Shown here: piece after piece, positions 55,501 through 63,264 of the stretch
Numbering within the stretch: the first letter of the stretch is position 1
Layout: each line of letters begins with the position of its first letter
DNA from: Ypsolopha sequella
Taxonomy: Eukaryota; Arthropoda; Insecta; Lepidoptera; Ypsolophidae
Assembly (NCBI GenBank): GCA_934047225.1
Contig: OW203987.1
Location: forward strand, 31,515,501 to 31,579,500
Length of the DNA stretch: 64,000 nucleotides
Direction: 5' to 3'
Made by a program: the position numbers and the translations under genes
The notes under the pieces: model-generated
Database searches by the model: none
Told to the model about the DNA's origin: nothing
The model's input: only the letters and a program-made list of their open reading frames with translations

Positions 55501-58500
55501 TTGAAGGAGGTTGATGTGCTTCGATACTTGGGCGTGCATATGGATAAGGTGGCAAGGTTTAATGTTCACATTGATGTCACTGTCAAGAAGGCTGGTAAAG
55601 CCGTAGATTTTGTTACACTTAAGGCCAAAGTGTTCCACTCTCCTAGCATACAAATTCTTTTATACAACGCTTACGTCAGAAGTACACTGGAATATTGCAG
55701 CACAGTGTGGAATCCAATATACGCAGTGAATTCTGAAAGAATTGAAAGAATTCAAAAACGGTTCTGCTATCATCTTGCATATGCAGATCACAGAAGTCGC
55801 TCTTTGGTTAGTTACGCTGACCGTATGTCTTACTACCAACTAGACAGTCTAAAACAAAGAAGAAACCATGCTGATTTGATTTTCTTATCAAAACTGATTA
55901 AAAATAAAATTGATAGCCCTACACTTCTTGAAAGGGTAAAATTTATAATTCCACGTCAATGCAGCAGGTTCATTAATCGAGTTACCTTCTCACCTCCTAC
56001 GAGTCGTACCAACATAGGTTTACACTCCCCCATGACACGTGTTCAAAGCTTGTGCAACCAGTACAAACACTTAGATATCTTTCATGCCTCCACCGGTGAC
56101 ATTAAAAAGCTAACTAAACTCAATACTGTTTAATTTTTTATTTTTTTATTTTCATTTATTAAATTTAGTTTTTAACTTAACTTACTACTGTTTAATTTAA
56201 AATCTTAACCTTTTATATATTTTTATTTTTAGCCACAGGTATATACGTATAGTATAATTTCGTTAATACTTGCTGAATCCACTTTTTATGGAGACTATAA
56301 TGTGTCATTGTCATATATTTGTTTTATAAGTACATAATGTTATAAGCTCTCCCTCTGTGGATCTTAAATAAATAAATAAATAAAAAAAATATACATAAAA
56401 GAATACTCTGATTGACCGATGGAAGGAAACGTTACCGGTTCAAGTCCATTTACTTGTAGATATGTATTTCATTTTTGGTGATATTTCCGGATTTGGCCGT
56501 TTAAAGATCATTAATTCAATGAGAGGTTTTCTTTTTGAGTATTAAAAAAAAACATAGTTTCCAAGAACTCTGTAGATGGCGTTGAACTGACTACGTTACT
56601 AGGTGCCAAAGCCAAAACGATTGGAAAAAAAAACATTGAGTCACGTCACGTCACATACGCTCGTTGGTTGATGACATGTGTGCTGAGCATATTATGTGCG
56701 AATGCTTTGTTATGGTCCGTCCAGGTTTAAAATGTACGATGGCTTGTACTCATTGCGCTTTACGACTTTCATCTTTAGGAAAAAGATGTATGGCTTCATT
56801 TTTACACAAATCCACGAGGCACAGACTTCTCTTCTTTTTCTCTTGGGACATTTTCTCTCTGGCGTAGAAAACTCATAAAAAGACTGCTAAATATTTATTT
56901 CTTTTTCCTTGTTGTTATTATTTATTTATTTTCAAAATGTCATTGTGATGTGATGTAACAATGACATTAATTACTTTTTTATGTATGTTTTACGATCTCA
57001 AAATTACATCCAAGTGAAATAATCAAAAAATTATGTGACGTTCCGTTCCTTGCAGTAACTTACCAAGTTCAGCGCCATCTATCCAGCGACTAGGGAAGAG
57101 TAAAAAAAAAAAGAAAAGAAAATCCCTCATTCCAAAAGTATGTTTTCATGAAATGAGCTTGTATGACTAGATTGATGAGGTGTGTCAGGATCGTAGCAGA
57201 TGGAGAAGTGTACCTATCTATCTGTGTGAGTATACAGGTTGATAATTGTCTGGTGATAGCTGGAGTTATTGGGCAGAAAGAGTAATTGATAAAATGTTCA
57301 TGTTTTGTGTTCACAAATTTAATGATACGAATGTACTTGACTGCTGTCAGAATGCACACTGATCGACAGCGACACGGCACACGCCGCTGTGATGTCAATG
57401 CTGTTTGGTGACAAGTATTGGCCCGAACAATATTGAACCCCCTATAAAACAATAAATTCCATCATCGATACCCGCCTTATTACAAAACATTACCTTCCGT
57501 GTGCCTCGTAGACGTGAACGTACTTGCTGTATAAAACGTTTATTTACTATAGCCAAGAGTAATGGCTGCTATGTTAGTAATAGTTTTATTAGACGTGCAT
57601 GTAAATATTATAATGATAAACTTGTTGGTGTTGATCCGTTTAGTACATTATTGACAAAGTACAAAAAAGATGTAGCTAAAAAAATTTCTTCCGAAGGTTA
57701 TAGTTACATTTATATGTATAAATTTGTTTCTCTTAATTTTCGTTACTGTATTAATAATGTGATTGTAACCGTAACAATAAGTGGTACTATACGTCTATTA
57801 ATTATGTAATTTTCATGTTAACATGTAGGTGAACCTTGTAATTTTTGTATGTGACTGTTTGTCTACAAACATTTAAAAATAAATAAGTAAGTAGACATTT
57901 TTTTTCATATTTTTTGGTCCACCAGTTTTGGAGATAAGGGGAGGGGACATACATAATGGTGAGATTTTTTAAAGATTTCTCGAAACCAGTGCCAGTAAAT
58001 ATAGGCAAAGTACAAATATATATTTACTATCAGCTTTTTAATATCTACAATTTGATACCCATATTGTATTTTTAGGATAATATTTTTTATTTTTCTTACT
58101 TTTGTTTTGAATATATTTTGAACAATTTCAAATTTTTCATATATTTTTTACACCGTGATATGTGGGCAAATTAATGCTATTTTTGTGCCAAATTGCATGT
58201 CTTACAGTTATGAGGCTGTGACATACGGACGGACGGACAACGGAGTCTCACCATAAGGTTCCTTTTGTACGTTTTAGGTACTACGGAACCCTAAAAATAA
58301 AAATATACGCCGTCAAAGCCGATTGCGGGGGCGGGTGGGTGCCAAGGGCGTTGAGACTGTTTTTCAATAATGGCTGGGGGTCGGAGACTCGGTGCGGGGA
58401 AGGCCCTACGGATTATTGTTAGTCACAAAATAATCCCCATTAAAAAATATGTCAGAAAACGTAGTTTTTTACTATTCTGTGTTCTATTAGTGATTCTGAT

Positions 58501-61500
58501 TCATATATTTCAATATAGCTAGAGAGTTAATTTTCAACATGTATGAATGTGTCGCAGGTACAACCTGGCGGCGCACGAGAAGTCTCACGCGACGCCGACG
58601 GAGCCTGCGCCGGAGCGCGCGGCGATGCGGCGCGGCTGTTTCCGATGCCACTTCTGTGCGGAGCGGTACGAGCGGCGCTACATGCTCGAGCGACACATGA
58701 CACAGGCGCACGGCCGCACGCTCGAGCGGCCCGTCGCGCGCCCGCGCAACACCATGAGCAAGCTGCTCAAGGCGCAGGCGCAGGCTAAGCTGGCGCCATC
58801 CACTGACACCGGTCAGTCACAAACACACACACACACCCTCACACACTGGGACCAACAATTATATAAAATTTCAGTCCATATCATCGTGGCTCGGATCCAT
58901 CTTATCTTAAGACTTTGCTATATTTATTGCACAATATTATTTATCTACTCCCATACTGCAATAAGGCAATTGCAACATCAAAAGCAGTTTTATAAGTACC
59001 TAGATTGTTTAGCCGATGTTATAATATTACATTTTGACACCGCGATTCTGCTCAATTTATTATAAAACCGCTAGAGACCCAAAATCTAAATTCGTAGCGG
59101 GGGCAATGCGTCCTGCACTGATTCTCCGCAAACGTGAATATTGTGCACTTCCCCCCGGCAGAGAATATAAAGTATTTTATTTTATTTTATTATTCACACA
59201 GAAATCCACAGCACATTACAAAAAAAATAATGACAGAAAAGATTGCCCGAACAGAGGCCAATAAAGGATTCTTCTTATACTAACTTAAATTGTAAAAAGC
59301 ATGCAAACAAGAAATCGAAGGTGTATACAGAAAATTTGATTAATAAAAATAAAATAAAATTACTACCCCCGGTCAGTCAGCTCAGCCAGGACAGCTGGAG
59401 TTGGAGCTCGTCGTGATCCCTGCTTTTCGTCTCATGTTTTCGGTTGCAGAGCAGTGGACTAGCACATGTTCCAGTGTCTCGTCCTCTAGAAGGCACCCTC
59501 TGCAAAGAGAGCTATCGGTGCCACCTGTGGTGAAAAGGTGCTTGTTTAGGTTGCAGTGTCCAGTTATGATACCTACCATGTCACGTAGGTCGGACCGTTT
59601 TAGTTTTAATAAGTATCTTGTTACCTTACTATTTGACTGCGGTATCATTAGTTTTGACAGCCGACAGTCGTTTTGTTCTGTCTATGTTTTGTTGCGTACA
59701 GTAAGAGTGGGCTTTTTTAATTTTTTAATTTTGTTTTCGCAGTTCACCCCTGATTGCTTCTGCTGATAGTCGACACAGGTTAGTGCCCTGTGTCGTTATT
59801 TCCATATACCTATAGGATGCTAGTTTAGCCAGAAAGTCTGCTTGTTCGTTACCTTCATTTCCGTTGTGTCCCGTATAGCTTGACTTTGCACATGGTTGAC
59901 TGATTTTGCAAAGTATAAAAAGTTAGTACCTTTTGATTGGAGTTTGGCACTTTTTAGAGTGTATCTCGTATCTTCTATCCATTGTGTATAATTTCGGTGT
60001 TCTGTCAGTCCAGTGACTACCTCCGGAACAATCTCTAATGCTCGTTCTAGGATTCGACAGTGATTGGTTTTCATCTTACCTTTCCATTGCCCGTGGACTT
60101 CACCCGAAAGGCTGCGACCATTGCCTCCTGCTGTATGTGCAGAAGTGGCGGCGTTAGCCCTAGTAGGATGTTTAGTGCTGCAAAGAGTGTTGATCTCATA
60201 CATCCGGTTATTTGTGTAAGTACATGCTAGCTTTTGGAGTTAATGTAATTTGTTCTCGTCTGTAAGTAACTCCGTACTTGGTCGCCACACCAAGGCTCCA
60301 TAAGTTAGTACCGATCTTACCACTACTGTGTACAGCCATTTACACATTTTGGGTGTAAGTCACCAGTCTCTGCCCACAGCTCTTCTGCACTGCCATAGTG
60401 CCATAGCCTTCTTTATTATCTATCTGCCCTGCTTTGCCTACAGTGATTCGTTATCCATCCAGATACCAAGGTATTTTACCTCCTTGCTAAGAGTTTGCTG
60501 GGTACCAAACAATGTAGGAAGTTTTAGTTGACTTAACTTTTTCTTTTTGTTGAATAAGACAAGCTCAGTTTTCTGTGGATTTACTAATAGCTTATGCTTA
60601 CCACACCAAGTTTCAACTTTCCGCAACGCCCATTGCATCTTACTGCATAGCGTTCCTTTAAAAAGGAACCCTATCAACAGCAGAGACGAGAAATAATTCA
60701 CGACCTGATTTCTTAAGCCACGCCTCCTTGATCCTGATTAGCGTCCAAGGCACGACCGGAAAGACGCACCCGAGGTTCATGAACGAAAGTCTTCTCCTAA
60801 TTTTTGTGAAATTGTTAGTTGAAAATATATATGTAGAAAGGGACAAAATTCACGGGAAAGAGTGATCACACGTGTGCGCGTATCAGTCAGAAACGGCAAA
60901 ATCGCAAAAAAAAATGATGCAATTCGATTCTTTGGATTGTGACAATGATGAACGGTATAAACAATATGGGTTTGGATACGTGATCGCTTAATTATTAAAG
61001 AATGAAATTATTAAATTAAAACGTTCCGCGTTTGAGAAAAGTCAGATTTCTATGACATGTGTAAACGGCCGAAACCTGGCTTTGCCGAAACGTAACATCA
61101 TGCAAGTCAAGTAGTGCCATAGCGCGCCGTCGTCAGTTTACAGCGATGCTTGCCTCACCTCGCCTGTATCATATCTGAATCCAAAAAGCTTAAAACCATA
61201 CTGGAGCGCTTTTTAAAAGGTGGTAGAGCTGATGCCGGATTCGACTGTGAAGGTACCACCATCTTACTTGGAGACCACCTCGATGTAATTCGGGGGAGAG
61301 ACAGCTCACAGGCAAAAACCCAGGAGGCCCACCATGCCTGGGACAGATGGATGGCGGTATATCCATCCCTAATAGCCGGGCCTTATATGGAACAGACCGG
61401 TGACGGGCAGCGGCGTCACTGGTGCGAGGGCTCCGGCACCGCGCTCACTAACCCTCCTGCCCAGCATGTGTGAGTATGGGTAATTCTTCCAGTATGACCG

Positions 61501-61940
61501 CCGGGAGTGGCAAAGTCCTGGAAAGGCTTATGTCCAGCAGTGGACGAACTAGGCTGATGGATGGATGGATCGCTTACTTCATATGACTACGCCACGTAAA
61601 AAAATTCATCGTGAAAATGTTTACCTATCAAGAGTAAAGAGTCATTGAACGCGAGGAATAGATAAAAGTGTCATGAGTAACAGAGATAGAGTTACATATG
61701 TAAAGGTCATTTATTTGAGCGTGCGTCTTTCCATAGAGGTCAGCACTCCAGTCATAAAGTTATTGTCTAAATCAAATAGAGACACGGGGATAGGTTAACG
61801 CAACCGACGTAACAAAGGTTTTCTTAATTTATATAATTGTTGTTATTTGTCGACAGAGTTGCAGGTGAAGCAGAGTGAGTCTCGGCCCGAGTCGCGCGAC
61901 AGTCAGCCGCCCGCCGCCGCCAACAAGAGTTCTCCGCCGG
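45912..61940 (+). CDS. ZAD-type multi-C2H2 zinc-finger protein, eight exons, 3' end beyond window
   Basis: Coding exons 45912-46519, 47211-47327, 49259-49485, 50776-50895, 51845-51945, 54320-54519, 58558-58811 and 61857-61940 join in frame at GT-AG introns to 570 codons plus one base. Order: acidic N-terminus; ZAD-like domain (C48/C51 and C96/C99, about residues 48-122); basic clusters 176-202; atypical finger C209/C212/H226/H231; AT-hook GRPRK at 283-287; seven C2H2 fingers starting near residues 307, 334, 364, 392, 420, 450 and 486, mostly C-x2-C-x12-H-x3-H with HSG-x-KP-type linkers; Ala/Gln/Ser/Pro-rich tail. ZAD-C2H2 proteins are an insect-expanded family of nuclear DNA-binding factors in which ZAD dimerises. 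The target here is unknown. The last exon ends at a strong donor, so the C-terminus is not in the window. No orthologue is named. Confidence 0.9.
47211..47327 (+). CDS. Zinc-finger gene exon 2 (atypical finger)
   Basis: Acceptor tcttttttag, donor ACTAT|GTGTGT. It encodes residues 204-241 with split codons at each end. ECLDCGAQGPGGVTEQQAHV then AQAHC has C-x2-C-x13-H-x4-H (or x5-C) spacing: a degenerate finger. It ends QIKTEEET, echoing DIKTEEEV in exon 1. Confidence 0.8.
47328..49258 (+). other. Intron 2 of the zinc-finger gene
   Basis: 1.9 kb holding AT-rich sequence, a repeat-like phrase at 47990-48030 (tgtgcctgaagtacagcgat) shared in altered form with 52568, and the 46-bp minisatellite at 48085-48918. 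No additional exon seen. Confidence 0.6.
48085..48918. repeat. 46-bp minisatellite in intron 2, 18 copies
   Basis: The unit contains atgacgacaatgctgaacta, aactggtctatccaactatg and agatat; variants are gct/gtt and tgg/tag. The first copy has atgtgac in place of atatgac. Copies are otherwise nearly identical. Confidence 0.96.
49259..49485 (+). CDS. Zinc-finger gene exon 3 (AT-hook and start of finger 2)
   Basis: Acceptor atcttttccag, donor TTAG|GTAGAT. Residues 243-317 plus part codons. It contains EKRRGRPRKEQGPRAKE, an AT-hook core (GRPRK) that usually contacts AT-rich minor groove, then HPCDLCDSKFSSL, the first half of finger 2. The intron interrupts the finger between the cysteine and histidine halves. 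Confidence 0.88.
49811..49905 (+). mobile_element. Short dispersed repeat, shared with 34771-34865
   Basis: Carries aatcggcacgattgtattgt, caagtttcatggagcgtgca and aattagcatgacatttggcc in the same order as the 34.8-kb copy. Confidence 0.6.
50142..50690 (-). mobile_element. LINE-A copy 3: 3' UTR only, inserted in intron 3
   Basis: Reverse-complement match to 19610-20130 of LINE-A copy 1, including the GC-rich block (gaacccataccggagacccg, gcccccagcacgaatccagg) and gcccattcgattagtcttgc. It has no coding sequence; severe 5' truncation. The 3' end lies at the left in repeated caaattcaaattcaaa. It is closer to copy 1 than copy 2 is in the GC block. Confidence 0.85.
50776..50895 (+). CDS. Zinc-finger gene exon 4 (finger 2 second half and finger 3)
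   Basis: Acceptor (C)10 gcag, donor CATAAAG|GTACAC. Residues 319-357 with a part codon on each side. It completes finger 2 (RLDLHKLKHSG) and encodes finger 3 (YICEVCGAHYKHRRACDIHI then AMHK). Two further partial copies of this exon follow at once in the intron. Confidence 0.9.
50786..51178. repeat. 131-bp tandem triplication covering most of exon 4 and its splice donor
   Basis: Copies start at 50786, 50917 and 51048. Each runs from cctgcacaagttgaagcact through the rest of exon 4, the donor aaaggtacac and the intron start actagttactgata. Copies 2 and 3 are identical to each other and differ from copy 1 essentially at one base (ctccggC to G). They lack the acceptor and the first ten exon bases. 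Since 131 is not a multiple of three, reading through from copy 1 into copy 2 meets TGA in the cacaagTTGA context, so the extra copies cannot add fingers in a continuous exon. Confidence 0.95.
51397..51720 (+). mobile_element. ggttccgtag-family repeat, copy C, in intron 4
   Basis: Starts agggttccgtacctaaaagg, contains a (GTCC)n run at 51451-51464, caccgttaaagataagacat, gaaatttggcacaaaaatag and cacatatcacggtgtaaa. It ends near gacgaagtcgcgggcaacag and ctagtttg, a common lepidopteran repeat terminus. The right half is shortened compared with copy B. Confidence 0.7.
51845..51945 (+). CDS. Zinc-finger gene exon 5 (finger 4)
   Basis: Acceptor catgttccag, donor TATCAG|GTAAAT. Residues 359-391. WKCELCNKLFPSKGALHRHN then NIHTGKTNYQ is a classical C-x2-C-x12-H-x3-H finger followed by a TGK linker. 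Confidence 0.9.
51946..54319 (+). other. Intron 5 of the zinc-finger gene
   Basis: 2.4 kb. A stretch at 52040-52420 is GC-richer and unassigned. 52568-52600 (tgtccgaagtacggcgatag) is akin to 47990-48030. A foldback MITE lies at 53023-53235. The remainder is AT-rich. No additional exon is needed by the reading frame. Confidence 0.55.
53023..53235. mobile_element. MITE-like element with about 40-bp terminal inverted repeats
   Basis: The left end ataatctattgatcatactg continues aacaactttcccaaagaaat. The right end is the inverse, atttctttgggaaacttgtt then cagtatgaccagtagattgt. The interior is AT-rich and non-coding. The phrase catactgaacaac also occurs at 33500, possibly a remnant of the same family. 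Confidence 0.75.
54320..54519 (+). CDS. Zinc-finger gene exon 6 (fingers 5, 6 and first half of 7)
   Basis: Acceptor gtatgttccag, donor GAGAG|GTCAGC. Residues 392-457. CDQCGKSFIHTSSFKMHKLA-H, CGVCGLALMTSSHLKRHLRI-H and CVVCGKRFSE follow in order with SGVKPHK and SGEKRYE linkers. Finger 7 is cut between cysteine and histidine halves, and the +2 phase is completed by exon 7. Confidence 0.9.
54726..56390 (+). pseudogene. LINE-B: 5'-truncated non-LTR retrotransposon in intron 6
   Basis: Three frames on the intron's sense strand give RT in order. 54730-55065: LGQFPSSWKLARIVPVPKTN, YRQISILCTFGKVFESLIQK, HGFLPKKSTGSN, YTDISKAFDVV. 55165-55434: SGVPQGSHLGPLFVVFTNYI and LLYADDLKLYKG with the YADD catalytic motif. 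55465-56133: LRYLGVHMDKVARFNVHI, VRSTLEYCSTVWNPIY and a Lys/Arg-rich C-terminus. Frameshifts near 55066-55160 and a stop at about 55432 inactivate it. The 3' end is an (AAATA)n-like tail near 56367-56390. It differs in sequence and tail from LINE-A, so it is a separate family. Confidence 0.85.
56565..57092. mobile_element. Possible TIR element, about 530 bp
   Basis: gaactctgtagatggcgttg and aactgactac at 56568-56600 have an inverted counterpart at 57060-57090 (caagttcagcgccatctatc and cagcgacta). A second inverted pair, gtcacgtcacata (56644) and tatgtgacgttcc (57033), lies inside. The arms are degenerate and the interior is non-coding, so this is an old or uncertain element. Confidence 0.4.
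57501..57809 (+). pseudogene. LINE C-terminal fragment
   Basis: The frame of 102 codons begins in PRRERTCCIKRLFTIAKSNG and contains RRACKYYNDKL and PFSTLLTKYKKDVAKKI. The pattern R-x-x-C-x-x-Y-N, D-x-F, and a final Y-x-K helix is common at the end of Jockey/CR1-type RT proteins. There is no upstream RT core, so it is a fragment; an independent small gene is less likely. Confidence 0.45.
57895..58297 (-). mobile_element. ggttccgtag-family repeat, copy D (minus strand)
   Basis: Reverse-complement match to 36308-36930 with a (GGAC)n run at 58229-58240, tacaccgtgatatgtgggca and tactacggaaccctaaaa at the right. It lacks the far terminal part seen in copy B. Confidence 0.75.
58558..58811 (+). CDS. 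Zinc-finger gene exon 7 (end of finger 7, finger 8, basic tail)
   Basis: Acceptor tgaatgtgtcgcag, donor ACACCG|GTCAGT. Residues 459-542. YNLAAHEKSH completes finger 7. FRCHFCAERYERRYMLERHM then TQAH is finger 8 with C-x2-C-x12-H-x4-H spacing. RTLERPVARPRNTMSKLLKA and a QAQAK stretch follow. The frame stays open past the donor, but the continuation is a (CA)n-rich, non-conserved-looking sequence, so splicing at 58812 is preferred. Confidence 0.88.
59340..60660 (-). pseudogene. LINE-C: fragment with RT C-terminus and RNase H, minus strand
   Basis: Minus-strand frames from right to left: MQWALRKVETWCGKHKLLVN, PQKTELVLF and EVKYLGIWMDNESL (60438-60650); then, with shifts, PKMCKWLYTVVVRSVLTYGA; LGLTPPLLHIQQEAMVAAF; an RNase H end, GHNGNEGNEQADFLAKLAS; and SDLRDMVGIITGHCNLNKHL, SLCRGCLLEDETLEHVLVHC (59382-59648), a C-terminal Cys/His knuckle. 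The order RT - RNase H - CCHC-like end is that of RNase H-bearing LINEs (I/LOA-type groups). Several frameshifts are needed, so it is dead. Confidence 0.75.
61480..61572 (+). mobile_element. RTE-type LINE 3' end with (ATGG)n tail
   Basis: The phrase gaaaggcttatgtccagcag then tggacgaactaggctgatgg followed by atggatggat is the form of RTE-like 3' termini, which end in short simple repeats. The coding part is not recognisable; an upstream 107-codon frame (61150-61473) might be a relic but shows no RT motif. Confidence 0.5.
61857..61940 (+). CDS. Zinc-finger gene exon 8 (low-complexity segment)
   Basis: Acceptor tatttgtcgacag, donor CCGCCGG|GTATGT. Residues 544-570, LQVKQSESRPESRDSQPPAA then ANKSSPP, in phase with exon 7. 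If the donor were skipped, the frame would add about 36 residues and stop at 62048-62050; the strong donor and the low-quality extension make continued splicing more likely. The next exon was not found before 64000. Confidence 0.75.
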
Positions 61941-62089
61941 GTATGTATACGAACATACACTGTTGTCTTGAAGCGGGCAGGTCAAGGAAGCGAGATACAG
62001 ACACCCACTATGAGTTTACCGTTAAACTCTGTTATAAACATATCGGTTAAACCTCTTCCAGAACATTTAATGGTCGACTTATTGTTGCA
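61941..62089 (+). other. Start of intron 8 of the zinc-finger gene
   Basis: Begins gtatgt; no further exon identified. An (ATA)n microsatellite at 62092-62108 marks the 3' end of the next LINE. Confidence 0.5.
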
Positions 62090-62727
62090 GATAATAATAA
62101 TAATAATAAAATTCTTTATTACACAAGTTAAACTTTTGTACACAGGCGAGCTTACTACTATTTAGTATTTTCTATTAGCTAACCTTTGGTAATGGAGAAG
62201 TTGTTGGGGTAGTGGCATGATTTTAAAATGTTTACAATTGTAATATAAATATATGTTATACTTAAATACCCAGTACATTATATTATTCTACATGCTAATA
62301 AACAAATTAAATTAATAATTGATAAGTTCAAATACTTATACTACTTAAAAGTTTACATATACCGTACATAAATATGTATATTGATGAGAGTTTACCTAAT
62401 AACACATAAATAACAGTAACAAGAAGAAATTGAGAAACTTTCTGTAAATTAAGAAAGTGTTGTTTTATTGAACTCTTGAAGACTGATATAGACGAAGCTT
62501 CACGGATGAAACCGTTCCACGAGCATATTGCACTCACGGTGAAAGAGTGTACATGCATGAAGTATGCGTAAGTGTGCAAAGAAGCCACGCATTGCTGTGA
62601 CGTTGATGATGGTCGAGGGACGAAAGGGATACGAAGCGTTCTTTCAGATATGATGTGCATTATGAACACAAAAAGGTGCACTTTCGCAGGGCCAGATCTT
62701 AATTTGTCCATACTTCATTCGGACAAC
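62090..62727 (-). pseudogene. LINE-D: 3'-terminal fragment, minus strand
   Basis: The minus-strand frame 62328-62711 contains HSFTVSAICSWNGFIREASS and VFKSSIKQHFLNLQ. This fits the usual C-terminus of Jockey/CR1-type LINE proteins (S-F-x-V-x-x-I-x-x-W-N ... F-K-x-x-x-x-x-x-x-L). The 3' UTR extends to 62090 and ends in (ATT)n on the minus strand. The hAT element begins eight bases further right, so the LINE may have been interrupted there. Confidence 0.65.
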
Positions 62728-62735
62728 CTTTAGAA

Positions 62736-63256
62736 CAGTGATTCCTAACCTTTTCAGAACTGTTACCCCTATGGCCTGTTAGAGAAACTAATTTTGCCCC
62801 CAACACAAAATTATTTCAAGCAAACAAATACAAACAAGTACAAAGAACTTTATTATTAAAAAAAGCACATTTACCAGTTTGTTACTAATAATATCTAGTC
62901 TAGTCAAATTTAGTGTGAAGGTTGATATTGTTTTAAATTTGCAAGTTTTTCAATATTTTAATTCACACCTAAAATATAATATTTTTTCTGTTTATTCATT
63001 TATTTTAAAGATAAAGATAAATAATCATTTATTTAAATGCCACAACACACACGAAACAAAACACATTTTAAATAAAACTTTTTAACTAAAAATAAAATTG
63101 ATAAATACCACACTAATACATATAAACATGGAACGTCATGTGTCGTGGCAATAAAAAGGACCCCAACTCAGCATATGCTACGGGTGTTACCAGTAACATC
63201 CCGCCAACTCTGTTACCCCCATACAATAGCTGTTTTACCTTCCTTCGGAACCACTG
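62736..63256. mobile_element. Non-autonomous hAT element, 521 bp, with 8-bp target duplication
   Basis: Left end CAGTGATTCCTAACC and right end GGAACCACTG are inverted terminal repeats of hAT type (CAGTG-x-TTCC). CTTTAGAA lies directly on both sides (62728-62735 and 63257-63264), a perfect 8-bp target-site duplication, as hAT transposases make. Subterminal tgttaccccta and gttacccccat are also inverted or repeated. No transposase frame. Confidence 0.92.
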
Positions 63257-63264
63257 CTTTAGAA

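Larger units (their letters stand above)
54520..58557 (+). other. Intron 6 of the zinc-finger gene
   Basis: 4.0 kb, the longest intron, holding LINE-B (54726-56390), a TIR element near 56565-57092, a LINE C-terminal fragment (57501-57809) and ggttccgtag copy D (57895-58297). The stretch 57093-57500 and the GC-rich 58300-58440 hold nothing I recognise. Confidence 0.6.
58812..61856 (+). other. Intron 7 of the zinc-finger gene
   Basis: 3.0 kb with a (CA)n run at 58822-58837, a T/A-rich retroelement-end-like stretch at 59170-59195, LINE-C (59340-60660, minus) and an RTE-like tail at 61480-61572. The frame 61150-61473 has no recognised domain. 60680-61150 is unassigned. Confidence 0.55.

Noticed and set aside
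61150..61473. 107-codon + frame as a gene or additional zinc-finger exon
   Set aside because: No recognised domain, no conserved splice phase with exons 7 and 8, and it lies directly before an RTE-like 3' tail, so it is more probably repeat sequence.
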